A stretch of 21,390 bases of DNA from positions 1-21,390 of the forward strand of contig NBLK01000004.1 of the NCBI GenBank assembly GCA_002084505.1, given 5' to 3'. The notes beneath the pieces are model-generated. The model was not told where the DNA came from. It did no database searches and saw nothing but the letters and a program-made list of their open reading frames with translations. The stretch comes from Rickettsiaceae bacterium 4572_127. Lineage in GTDB: Bacteria; Pseudomonadota; Alphaproteobacteria; Rs-D84; NBLK01. A program made the position numbers and the translations under genes. Shown here one piece after another: positions 13,897 to 21,297 of the stretch; position 1 is the first letter of the stretch, and each line of letters begins with the position of its first letter.

Positions 13897-15768
13897 ATGT
13901 TTCACGGACTATTGATCTTAATATCTATTCTATCAATTACAGTTTTATCTGTAAGTATTTTTCGCAGGCTTGGATTAGGAACGGTTTTAGGCTTTCTAGT
14001 CGGCGGAATGATCGTAGGTCCGATTGGCTTGGACTTACTCCCTCATAGTCATACAACAGAAGTCCTAGGTGAGTTCGGATTATTGTTTTTACTATTTATT
14101 ATAGGATTGGATTTCCGTTTATCGCGATTAAAAAAAATGAAAAGAGCTTTATGGGGATTAGGAAGCTCTGAGTTCTTCATAGTCGGTGGAATTTTCTTAG
14201 CTATCGGATTAGCAATTGGACTTACAACAGAACAGGCAATCATAGTCGGTTTTTCGCTAGCACTTTCTTCAACTGCTATGGACTTACAGCTTTTAACAGA
14301 ACGAGAAGAATTGGGGACTAATTTCGGACGAGCTACGCTAGGGACTTTACTTTTTCAGGATTTAATGGCAGTTCCGCTTTTAGCACTTCTCCCCCTTTTA
14401 GCTGATAACTCAGGAAACATATCTATTGATATAGGGCGAGCATTTTTAGAAGGAACGGCTCTTATCGCCTTTGTATATGTATTTGCTAAAAAAATCACTC
14501 CTTTTATTTTGAGAAATGTAGCTAAGACAAAAAGCCCCGAAGCATTTACTATTGCTTCTATCGTTTTAGTTTTGGTTATGTGTGCGGCAACAAATTACAT
14601 TGGATTACCTATGTCATTAGGTGCATTTTTGGCTGGTATGATGCTAGCAGAAAGTCGCTATCGCCATCAAATCGAGACGGATCTTTTGCCGTTTAAGTCA
14701 TTGTTATTAGGGCTTTTCTTTGTTGTATTAGGAACTACTCTTGATTTGGAGTTATTGATTAAATATCCCTCTTATATATTAGGATCGGTTTTTGTATTAG
14801 TCGCATTAAAACTTCTATTAGTGTTTTTGATTTCTAAAAGTGTTATGAAACTCCGTACAAAAGAAAGTTTCAAAACTGCTTTACTTCTAGCACAAGGAGG
14901 AGAATTTGCACTAGCGGTTTTTCAATTAGCATTAGTTGAGTTTAAGATACTGCCTGCTGAAATCGGTCAAGGGCTTATGCTCGTGATTTTAGTCTCAATG
15001 ATTACAACTCCAATTTTATATAAGATAGCAGAAATGTTAGAAAAAAGAGGAAAATTATTCCCACATAAAATGGATACCCTGCCTGATGTCGGTTTAACTG
15101 TTTCTAACCATGTTATTATAGGTGGTTTCGGGCGAGTGGGACAGACAATCGCTCACATGTTGTCAAAACTAGGTATTCCTTATACTGCGATTGATATGGA
15201 GCCAGATAGAGTTGTTGAAGGGCGGAATTTAGGCTATCCTGTTTTTTACGGAGATATAACTCGCTATGATATGTTGCGGACAGTTGGAGCAGAAAGAGCT
15301 TCTGTTGCTGTGATTGCATTAGATAAAGTTTCGGTTGTGAAAAAAACAGTTAATTCTTTGACGGAACATTTTCCACATATTAAAATTTTCGCAAGAGCTA
15401 GAAATCACTTTGAGAGTGAATCTCTAAAAAATCATGGAGTTACTGCTACTATGCCTGAGACGATTGAATCTAGTTTGCAATTAGGACGAGTTGTTTTAGA
15501 TGCCGTCGGAATTGAAAAAGACAGAATTTTTGGACTAGTTGGTGATTTGAGACTTAACGATTATGAAGAGCTTTATAAGATTATTGAAAATTCTCAAAGT
15601 CCTAAAAAACCTGCTTTGACATCAAAGGCGAGACATAAAAAAATGCATATCGCTTTGACTAGTATGTTTTCAAAATCACAAAAAAAACCTGAAGAAAAGA
15701 AAAAAGCAATTGCTAAGAAAATTCATAAAAAGAAACCTACGAAGAAAAAAGTGAAAAAGGTTAATTAG
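13897..15768 (+). CDS. Kef-type monovalent cation:proton antiporter (CPA2) with TrkA-N domain
   Basis: A 623-residue inner-membrane transporter exchanging K+ or Na+ for protons, resembling KefB/KefC. The Na_H_Exchanger part (~1-380) has about 12 hydrophobic segments, with the CPA2 motif LLFQDLMAVPLLALL containing Q154-D155 (the Gln-Asp pair of Kef proteins). After it comes a Rossmann TrkA-N/KTN domain starting NHVIIGGFGRVGQ (G409, G410, G412, G415) with acidic DMEPD, which binds NAD(H) and gates transport. The last ~45 residues are very Lys-rich (KKAIAKKIHKKKPTKKKVKK), unusual for the family and possibly a membrane- or nucleic-acid-contacting tail. Its TAG overlaps the stop of the convergent gene by 2 bp. 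Start ATG 13897 has AAAAGGA before it. Confidence 0.93.
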   Translation: MFHGLLILISILSITVLSVSIFRRLGLGTVLGFLVGGMIVGPIGLDLLPHSHTTEVLGEFGLLFLLFIIGLDFRLSRLKKMKRALWGLGSSEFFIVGGIFLAIGLAIGLTTEQAIIVGFSLALSSTAMDLQLLTEREELGTNFGRATLGTLLFQDLMAVPLLALLPLLADNSGNISIDIGRAFLEGTALIAFVYVFAKKITPFILRNVAKTKSPEAFTIASIVLVLVMCAATNYIGLPMSLGAFLAGMMLAESRYRHQIETDLLPFKSLLLGLFFVVLGTTLDLELLIKYPSYILGSVFVLVALKLLLVFLISKSVMKLRTKESFKTALLLAQGGEFALAVFQLALVEFKILPAEIGQGLMLVILVSMITTPILYKIAEMLEKRGKLFPHKMDTLPDVGLTVSNHVIIGGFGRVGQTIAHMLSKLGIPYTAIDMEPDRVVEGRNLGYPVFYGDITRYDMLRTVGAERASVAVIALDKVSVVKKTVNSLTEHFPHIKIFARARNHFESESLKNHGVTATMPETIESSLQLGRVVLDAVGIEKDRIFGLVGDLRLNDYEELYKIIENSQSPKKPALTSKARHKKMHIALTSMFSKSQKKPEEKKKAIAKKIHKKKPTKKKVKKVN

Positions 15769-16661
15769 ACTCTTCCAGGTATTTTTGTTGAATTTTGTTG
15801 AGTGATTTTCTTAAAGTTTTCCATAGCCCCTTCAAATGAAAGCATCTTCCCTTCTTTATCAAACATTACAAAACTATCTTTCATTCTTTCTACGCATTTT
15901 TCTAAAAAGTTATCGTCAAAAACATCTATTGTCTTATCTAAATCTTCTTTTTTTAATGCCTCTTGCATTTCAGGATCATCTGGAAAAGGAAAACTTCTTA
16001 ATGTTATTGGAATCAAATCTCCCAACATTTTAATAAAAACCTTTATATTATCATCTGTATCCTTAACTTCTGGTATAACTTTTATACTTTTCATTTGTTT
16101 TGTTTGTTTTTTATATAGTTTAAGATGTGCTTCACTATGAGTAAATTCGTTTAAAAAAACAACTTGAACACACTGAGTTAAAATTTCTTTTGGTTTTGCT
16201 CCTAATTCCTTTCTCATTCTTGTCAAAAAATTGTAAAATTGTTGGGTTTTTCCTAACATAAAAATATCAGATGTGCTTAATTCTCTGCTATTTAATTGTT
16301 TTTTTATATTTTTTATTTCTTTATATGTCATTGCCACTTGTTGAAAAAGATAAGCATGATTTTCTGTTAGAAGTTGTGTAAAAAAATGTGACTCAGCAGG
16401 TATATTTTCTAAAAAAGAAGAAATATGAGATTTATCTTGTATTGTATGAGTTATTTCATGATTTAGAATCACTTTGATTGTGTGATTACTTTTATATTTT
16501 TTAAAATCTATATAAACATCTTTACCATCTGTCGAAGATCCATTTTTTGATAAATGTATTCGAATTTCTTTTTTTTTTATTTTATTATAAAACATATTTT
16601 GTATCGGACTTGATGAAGTTTCATATTCTCCAATTACTTTTTCTAGTATTTCCTTTGACAC
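15765..16661 (-). CDS. HEXXH-containing putative metallopeptidase (DUF6782-like), function unknown
   Basis: About 298 residues from GTG 16661, with no signal peptide or membrane segment. VILNHEITHTIQDKSH (residues 64-79) is a zincin motif H68-E-x-x-H72; LLTENHAYLFQQ downstream may give the third ligand Glu100. The layout (an extended strand, HExxHxxQ, then an E-x-x-A helix) resembles DUF6782 putative peptidases, but I am not certain. The rest is helical and charged. An ATG start at 16715 would add a hydrophobic stretch, but those bases are promoter: alignment with the promoter of the gene starting at 19013 puts the start at GTG 16661, preceded by AAAAAAAGGA. It diverges from murD and meets the antiporter gene at overlapping stop codons. 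The substrate is unknown. Confidence 0.6.
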   Translation of the reverse strand: MSKEILEKVIGEYETSSSPIQNMFYNKIKKKEIRIHLSKNGSSTDGKDVYIDFKKYKSNHTIKVILNHEITHTIQDKSHISSFLENIPAESHFFTQLLTENHAYLFQQVAMTYKEIKNIKKQLNSRELSTSDIFMLGKTQQFYNFLTRMRKELGAKPKEILTQCVQVVFLNEFTHSEAHLKLYKKQTKQMKSIKVIPEVKDTDDNIKVFIKMLGDLIPITLRSFPFPDDPEMQEALKKEDLDKTIDVFDDNFLEKCVERMKDSFVMFDKEGKMLSFEGAMENFKKITQQNSTKIPGRV

Positions 16662-16693
16662 ATTTTTCCTTTTTTTAACAACTAGCTCAATCA

Positions 16694-16722
16694 AGAATAT
16701 CATAAAAACAACCATAAAACAA
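16694..16722 (-). promoter_or_regulatory. Promoter of the HEXXH gene
   Basis: Minus strand: TTGTTT (16722-16717), 17-bp spacer, TATTCT (16699-16694). The same boxes and spacing recur at 19044-19072 in a homologous sequence. Confidence 0.55.
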
Positions 16723-16736
16723 TCCTAAAAAAATCC

Positions 16737-16765
16737 TTGATTCAATTAAATAAAATGATAATAAT
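16737..16765 (+). promoter_or_regulatory. murD promoter, probably leaderless
   Basis: TTGATT (16737-16742), 17-bp spacer, AATAAT (16760-16765), then 7 nt to ATG 16773; there is no Shine-Dalgarno. The TTG at 16737 is therefore read as a -35 box and not as a start codon. Confidence 0.45.
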
Positions 16766-16772
16766 TGTTGTT

Positions 16773-18014
16773 ATGCTAAAAAATAAAAAAGTTTTAATTG
16801 TTGGTTTTGGGAAGTCAGGAAAAGCAACGGCTAATTTTTTAGCTGGAAAAATTGCGGAACTTTCGATTTGGGACGATTCCGAAGCAGGAAGATTAGAAAT
16901 AAAAAAAGCAGGGTTTAATCGCCCTAACTCTACTGACGAAATTAATTTTAACGATTTAGATTTTATTGTTTGGTCGCCGGGAATTCCTCATTATGGAAAA
17001 AACGCTCATGAATTAGCAGTCCGTGCAAAGTCTAAAAATTGTCCCTTAATTTGTGATATTGATTTGTTTTATCAATGCTATCCTAGTGCAAAATATATTG
17101 GAATTACTGGCTCAAACGGGAAATCGACGAGTGTTTCTTTGCTAAAACATGTTTTTGATAAATTAGAAAAAACTGCTTTTTTAGGCGGAAACATTGGGCA
17201 GGCAATTTTTACTCAACCTGATCCGAAAAATAATTTTGTGATTCTTGAACTTTCAAGCTATCAACTAGAACTTTCTCCTCATTTGAAATTAGAAATTGGA
17301 GCTTTATTAAATATAACTCCTGATCATTTAGCTAGGCATTATGGTTATGAAAATTACATAAAAGCTAAAGAAGAGATTTTAAAAAAGTCCGTGAAAAAAA
17401 TTATCTGCACAGACACAATTGAAGCAAAAAAACTAGGCAAAAAATACGATGCTACACTAATTTCTACGACCGAAAAAATAGAGACTAATTATCTAAAAGG
17501 CATTCACAATTCTCAAAACATAAATGTAGTTTCCGCAATCACGGACTTAATAAAACTAAATAAAAAACAAGTAGAAAAAGCCATTGCATCATTCAAAGGA
17601 CTCGCTCATAGACAAGAATTTGTTTTAGAAAAAAACGGAATAAAATACATAAATGACAGCAAAGCAACTAATGCAGAGGCGATTGAACCTGCGCTAAAAA
17701 CTTTTTCTAATATATATTTAATCGCAGGCGGACAGGCAAAAGAAGGCGGGCTTGAAACAGTTTTGCCTCTAATTAAAGAAAAAGTAAAAGCTGTGTTTTT
17801 GATAGGAAATTCCGCAGATTTATTTGCTAAACAATTAGAAAATATAGTGCCGTTTTATCAATGCAAAACTTTAGAAAATGCTGTAAAAATCGCTCAGGAA
17901 AAAGCCGTGGCTCCTGCGACTGTTTTGCTTTCTCCTGCCTGTGCTTCTTGGGATCAGTTCGATTCGTTTGAGCATAGAGGCGATGCCTTCAAAAAAATAG
18001 TTCAAAAAAAATAA
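16773..18014 (+). CDS. murD: UDP-N-acetylmuramoylalanine-D-glutamate ligase
   Basis: A cytoplasmic Mur ligase of 413 residues that adds D-Glu to UDP-MurNAc-L-Ala with ATP in peptidoglycan synthesis. The N-terminal Rossmann-like domain starts KVLIVGFGKSGKATANFL; the ATP P-loop is GITGSNGKST; then ELSSYQLELSP, NITPDHLARH, the YINDSKATNAEA motif of MurD, GGQAKEGGLE and the ending LSPACASWDQFDSFEHRGDAF. It is somewhat shorter than the usual 430-460 residues but all motifs are present. It stands alone here and not in a mur/fts (dcw) cluster, though its strand continues into a terminator directly at the stop. Start ATG 16773 is chosen by promoter position and by the family N-terminus. Confidence 0.97.
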   Translation: MLKNKKVLIVGFGKSGKATANFLAGKIAELSIWDDSEAGRLEIKKAGFNRPNSTDEINFNDLDFIVWSPGIPHYGKNAHELAVRAKSKNCPLICDIDLFYQCYPSAKYIGITGSNGKSTSVSLLKHVFDKLEKTAFLGGNIGQAIFTQPDPKNNFVILELSSYQLELSPHLKLEIGALLNITPDHLARHYGYENYIKAKEEILKKSVKKIICTDTIEAKKLGKKYDATLISTTEKIETNYLKGIHNSQNINVVSAITDLIKLNKKQVEKAIASFKGLAHRQEFVLEKNGIKYINDSKATNAEAIEPALKTFSNIYLIAGGQAKEGGLETVLPLIKEKVKAVFLIGNSADLFAKQLENIVPFYQCKTLENAVKIAQEKAVAPATVLLSPACASWDQFDSFEHRGDAFKKIVQKK

Positions 18015-18038
18015 AATCCCAAAAGGGATTTTATTTTT
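18011..18038 (+). terminator. Rho-independent terminator after murD
   Basis: The stem ATAAAATCCC/GGGATTTTAT (10 bp) with loop AAAA is followed by TTTT; the murD stop codon lies inside the left arm. It may also serve the convergent gene ending at 18054. Confidence 0.85.
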
Positions 18039-18053
18039 ACTTTTTTAATAATC

Positions 18054-19013
18054 TTAGGAACCATTTACTTTCCCGTCTCCATGAATTTTATTACGCTTAT
18101 CTTTTAATTGTATAAAATAATTTTGTGCTGTTTCCATATATTGTTCGGGAAATTCTTTTTGCATTTTTTTCATAAATTCTGATCTAGCTAAAGCTTTGGA
18201 CATATAATTTTGAGATATCTCAGGTGTTAAATTAGTTGCATTATGTTCTACTAATTTATCTCCAATTCTAACACTTGCTCTTCCTTCTTTTTCAGTAAAA
18301 ATAGTTTTTTGATTTCCGTTTTTATCATAAAAATAAGCAAAAATATGCTCTTTATTTTTCACCCAACCTCTTTCAATTTTTTGATCTCCATTTTCTTCAA
18401 TTGAGATTAAGGTTTCTGAAAAAGCATTTTCCTTTGATGAGTATTCAGATAAATTAATCTTATTATAAAAATCACTTTTATTTCGATCTTCAACTTTATT
18501 TTTATCATAATCATTATTTTGATAAATTTCATGAACACTAACAGGTTTTCCATTCTTATAAAGTGTTTTTTTCAAAGCCCAACTATCTCCCCAACCATAC
18601 CCAGGACCACCAGCAGAAACAGTATCGCTTATTTTTTTTCCTTCTTCATCAAAAGAGACATGTTGTCCTTCTTCTTGAATCATTTTTACTTTTTGTCTTT
18701 TTCCCTCTCCTTCTGTAACCCAAATAGGAGAATTATAAGTAATAGTATCAGCTTTTTCACCATTTTCATGATAATGATATTCCGTTGCTTTTAGCTCCAT
18801 TGTTCTATCTAATTGCTCTTCTGCAATCCTTTGATAACCATATATAATATGTGTTTTTAATTTACCGTTTTTCCAATAGGTTTTCTTCTCTGATGGAATA
18901 TTTATCTCATCGCTTTTAACTTTTACTGATTTAGGTCCGTAAAGAAATGCTTGTGATACATATGTCATTTCCTCATTTCCATTCTTAACTATTTTTTTTA
19001 ATTTATCAGTCAT
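18054..19013 (-). CDS. MORN/YwqK-like repeat protein, function unknown
   Basis: A 319-residue soluble protein without signal peptide. It has several short repeats of the type Y-x-x-NGK as in MORN/YwqK-like proteins: TYWKNGKLKTH (45-55), YHYHENGEKAD (79-89), SFDEEGKKISD (120-130), KTLYKNGKPVSVHEIY (149-164) and FAYFYDKNGNQKTIF further on. YwqK-type proteins are often described as toxin-immunity or antitoxin components, and MORN repeats bind membranes or proteins; neither role can be proven here. A strong AAAAAGGAG site precedes ATG 19013. Its promoter and upstream region are homologous to those of the HEXXH gene at 15765-16661, so the two may be expressed together. Confidence 0.6.
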   Translation of the reverse strand: MTDKLKKIVKNGNEEMTYVSQAFLYGPKSVKVKSDEINIPSEKKTYWKNGKLKTHIIYGYQRIAEEQLDRTMELKATEYHYHENGEKADTITYNSPIWVTEGEGKRQKVKMIQEEGQHVSFDEEGKKISDTVSAGGPGYGWGDSWALKKTLYKNGKPVSVHEIYQNNDYDKNKVEDRNKSDFYNKINLSEYSSKENAFSETLISIEENGDQKIERGWVKNKEHIFAYFYDKNGNQKTIFTEKEGRASVRIGDKLVEHNATNLTPEISQNYMSKALARSEFMKKMQKEFPEQYMETAQNYFIQLKDKRNKIHGDGKVNGS

Positions 19014-19043
19014 AATTTACTCCTTTTTATATGAATTTAATCA

Positions 19044-19072
19044 AATATACCATAAAAATAATGATAAAACAA
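19044..19072 (-). promoter_or_regulatory. Promoter of the MORN-like gene
   Basis: Minus strand: TTGTTT (19072-19067), 17-bp spacer, TATATT (19049-19044), about 30 bp before ATG 19013. Confidence 0.6.
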
Positions 19073-19155
19073 TCCTAAAAAATAGTTCTTGATTCAGTAA
19101 ATTAAAGTGATAAACTTATGCTTGTAGCAATTATGCTAAAAAAAAGGAGAAAGTT

Positions 19156-19617
19156 ATGTTAAAAAAAATACTACTAATTGGAATTCCAGCAGGAATTTTA
19201 AGAGCTTTAATTGGTTGGGCTACTTGCGGAAGTCTTTTCAGCTGGATATATAAAATTGAACCGACAGCACTTTGGAAACTTCCAGAACAAATGAATCTTC
19301 CAATGATTTGGGTTGTGAATATAGCTATTGCTATGATTTTGGTTGCTGTTTTTGGAATCGTAAAAGACACTTTAAGTCAAAAATGTCGTATATTGCGTGG
19401 AGCTTCATTCGGAGTTTTAGTCTGGGCTATATCGACTCTTCCAAGCACAATGGCAGGATATTTATTTACAAATACTGCTTGTGAAGTCTTACTTTATCAA
19501 CTAGTTTGGGGATTGGTAATTGGAGTTCTATTGGGAATCTTCATCTCAGTTTTTTATGATAAAGCCTGCGCATTAACTTGCTGCGGTGGAAATTGCTCTG
19601 TTAAGAAGAAAAAATAA
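19156..19617 (+). CDS. Small four-helix membrane protein with C-terminal Cys cluster, function unknown
   Basis: A 153-residue inner-membrane protein. Hydrophobic segments lie at ~4-20, 50-69 (WVVNIAIAMILVAVFGIV), 84-103 (FGVLVWAISTLPSTMAGYLF) and 113-133 (LVWGLVIGVLLGIFISVFY). The conserved-looking GWATCGSLFSWIYKIEPTALW follows helix 1 (written here as one motif of 21 positions, residues ~20-40). The end CALTCCGGNCSVKKKK has four Cys in 9 positions and a positive tail, which could bind metal or form disulfides on the cytoplasmic side. I do not recognise the family. ATG 19156 has an excellent AAAAAGGAG site. The gene diverges from the MORN-like gene through the duplicated promoter region. Confidence 0.7.
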   Translation: MLKKILLIGIPAGILRALIGWATCGSLFSWIYKIEPTALWKLPEQMNLPMIWVVNIAIAMILVAVFGIVKDTLSQKCRILRGASFGVLVWAISTLPSTMAGYLFTNTACEVLLYQLVWGLVIGVLLGIFISVFYDKACALTCCGGNCSVKKKK

Positions 19618-19690
19618 GTATTAGGCTTATTTAAATTTGCCACTCTCATAAGATTCGGGTGATAAACAAAAAGCAAACAAAAAAAGATTC

Positions 19691-19724
19691 GATTCGGTGA
19701 GAAGAATGCCTTCGTAGGAATGAC
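19691..19724. repeat. Repeat family B copy 3
   Basis: GATTCGGTGAGAAGAATGCC, then TTCGTAGGAATGAC; the same GAAGAATGC variant as at 2702. A shortened copy (GATTCGGTGG) follows at 19739-19749. Confidence 0.75.
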
Positions 19725-19776
19725 AGTTTTGTTGATTCGATTCGGTGGGGGCTTTTTTACAGAAAAGACTCGGACT

Positions 19777-19823
19777 CCGCCTCTCCCCTTGCGGGAGAGG
19801 TCGAGCGAAGCTCGGGTGAGGGG
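19777..19823. repeat. Repeat family D: CCTCTCCCCTTGCGGGAGAGG palindrome
   Basis: The hairpin CTCTCCC/GGGAGAG is followed by the second hairpin CGAGC/GCTCG and GGTGAGGGG (to 19823). It matches a repeat type common between proteobacterial genes and differs from family A. Confidence 0.8.
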
Positions 19824-19845
19824 TATATTGCGAAGCAATTCCGAC

Positions 19846-19902
19846 TATCACCCACCCCTTGTGGGAGGGTCAAAATAGCTTTGCTATTTTGGGGCGGGGT
19901 AA
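19846..19902. repeat. GC-rich palindromic repeat, family A copy 5
   Basis: TATCACCCACCCC, TTGTGGGAGGGTC, inner stem AAAATAGC/GCTATTTT, GGGGCGGGGTAA. Its terminal TAA is the in-frame stop upstream of the truncated chaperone gene. Confidence 0.85.
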
Positions 19903-19905
19903 AAA

Positions 19906-20643
19906 AACAAAGGAAAAAAATGTTATTTAGAATTTTATAAATTATACTTTGATGGAGAACAAGAAAAACTATCTGTGAAAATCAAAAACACTGCTAAATT
20001 TAAGAAAATATATGATTCTTCTTTTTTAGATTACATTCAGCAAAAAGATGGAAATTTTAAAACTGTAAAAACTAAAAAAGGCATTAATTTTTCTTCTGAT
20101 TATTTAGAGATTTTTCCTAAAAGCATGACTTTAAGCCCTAATGAAGAAGGTGTTTTTGAGCTAACATTTAAGAATAAAGTTACTAAAACAGGAGAGTTTT
20201 TATCTTATTTAGCAATTTTAGAAAAGGAACATGAAGAAGAAACAAAAGCTACGGCGACCGGTGGGATTCAAATAAAAGGACAAATTAGAATTGCTATTCC
20301 TGTGATACTAAGAAATGGGATTCTATCAGTTGGAGCGGAAATTAAATCGGCTAAGTTGATAGAGAAAAATAAACAAGCAATGTTGAAAATTAAAATTAAT
20401 CGTGATGGAAATAAGTCTATTCGAGGAAATTTAGAAATTTTAGACGGCGAAAATAAAATCGGAATGCTAAATGAGTTTTCAATTTATACACATATAGATT
20501 CTATGGAATACTCTATTCCTTTGAGTCTAAATGGAAAAAAACTTTTAAAATCTGATGTAAAAGGAAAGCAATTGCAAATTAATTTTACTGCTAATCCAAA
20601 CGATGAAATCCTTTTAGAAACATCAAAGCAAGTTCAGTTTTAA
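19906..20643 (+). pseudogene. PapD-like periplasmic chaperone missing start and signal peptide
   Basis: The frame is open from 19903 to TAA 20641-20643; the first usable start codon is GTG 19975 (222 codons). Translation upstream of that GTG still looks like the family: YKLYFDGEQEKLSVKIKNTA corresponds to the first two strands of the PapD N-terminal domain (usually P-x-R-v-x-f-dg-xx-rs-x-x-l-x-v-x-N-t). LEIFPKSMTLSPNEEGVFEL and QIKGQIRIAIPVILRNG correspond to the later strands of the first domain; the remainder forms a second beta domain. These proteins fold pilus subunits in the periplasm and need a signal peptide. None is encoded: an RBS plus ATG at 19920 (AAAGGA 6 nt before) opens another frame that stops after MLFRIL. 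The break lies a few bases from repeat A copy 5. If translated from GTG it would stay in the cytoplasm. Confidence 0.6.
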
Positions 20644-20661
20644 GCTCTTTCATAATTTAGT

Positions 20662-20720
20662 TTTCACCCCACCCCAAAATATCTTTGCTATTTTAATCTT
20701 CCCACAAGGGGTGGGTGATA
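20662..20720. repeat. GC-rich palindromic repeat, family A copy 6
   Basis: TTTCACCCCACCCC, inner stem partly decayed (AAAATATC against GCTATTTT), then CCCACAAGGGGTGGGTGATA. It lies 18 bp after the chaperone stop, so copies 5 and 6 flank that gene in inverted orientation. Confidence 0.85.
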
Positions 20721-20737
20721 GACCGAGTCTCGGGATT

Positions 20738-20844
20738 CGTCATTGCGAACCTCTTTTGCGATAGCAAAGTGTGGCAATCTCATGAGTTGGTTAACTCCAT
20801 CATGGGATTGCTTCGCTCACTTCGTGAAACGGTTCGCAATGACG
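20738..20844. repeat. Repeat family E: CGTCATTGCGAACC...GGTTCGCAATGACG (107 bp)
   Basis: It has perfect 14-bp terminal inverted repeats. Inside are the paired GGCAATCTCATGA...TCATGGGATTGCTTCG and a central GTTGGTTAACTCC. This is the widespread CATTGCGAG-type long palindrome found between genes in many proteobacteria. The reading frames across it are not genes. Confidence 0.85.
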
Positions 20845-20879
20845 AGTCTAGAAGCAGGAATGACAGTCTTAATAATTCA

Positions 20880-20912
20880 ATTCGGTGAGATTCCTATTTT
20901 CACAGGAATGAC
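20880..20912. repeat. Repeat family B copy 4
   Basis: ATTCGGTGAGATTCCTATTT, then TCACAGGAATGAC; the loop region has drifted but ATTCCT/AGGAAT still pairs. Confidence 0.75.
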
Positions 20913-20973
20913 AAAGTTAACAATCATATTCGATGAGACACTGTTTTTGAGGCAAAACTCGGTCTATAGTAAA

Positions 20974-21125
20974 TCTAAATAGATACTTTATATTTTTTTT
21001 TTAATCTTTTCAATTTTTTTCTATTTATTTTATTGTTTTTCTCAACCACGGGTCTTACACGAGGCATCGTAAAACAAAAAAAGCATACGAAAAATTCTTG
21101 AAAATATCAAAAGTATCTATTTAGA
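20974..21125. repeat. 16-bp perfect inverted repeat enclosing 120 bp
   Basis: TCTAAATAGATACTTT at 20974-20989 is exactly inverted at 21110-21125. The inside is T-rich with one less AT-biased stretch (CCACGGGTCTTACACGAGGC at 21046-21065). It could be a small non-autonomous element or a structured RNA. No gene recognised. Confidence 0.7.
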
Positions 21126-21297
21126 CTTAAATACTTGATACTTTCTTCTTTTTCTCACTTTCTATAAAAAACAAAAAATGATGGAGAAAATCCACCATCA
21201 ATATATCTAATCCCTTGTGGGTGCCCTAAAAAACAGCTAGAAAATCACTGGATTTTATTTAGTTGACAAATTCTATCTATTGTTCTAAACTGCCAAT
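21126..21297. other. AT-rich stretch before the IS30 fragment; probable IS end region
   Basis: It contains a short hairpin TGATGG/CCATCA (21178-21201), a remnant of repeat A (CCCTTGTGGG at 21212-21221), and TTGACA at 21264-21269, which could belong to the terminal inverted repeat of the IS. No gene seen. Confidence 0.4.

Noticed and set aside
16737..16772. TTG 16737 as start of murD
   Set aside because: It coincides with the -35 box, and MurD proteins normally begin close to the KVLIVGFG strand, in agreement with ATG 16773.
20743..20982. A 79-codon ORF in the repeat region
   Set aside because: It is made of repeat families E and B read as codons.
20975..21067. A 30-codon, very basic ORF on the minus strand (MPRVRPVVEKNN...)
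   Set aside because: It runs through poly-T tracts, has no ribosome site, and ends inside the inverted repeat. The basic composition follows from AAA codons of the T-rich strand.
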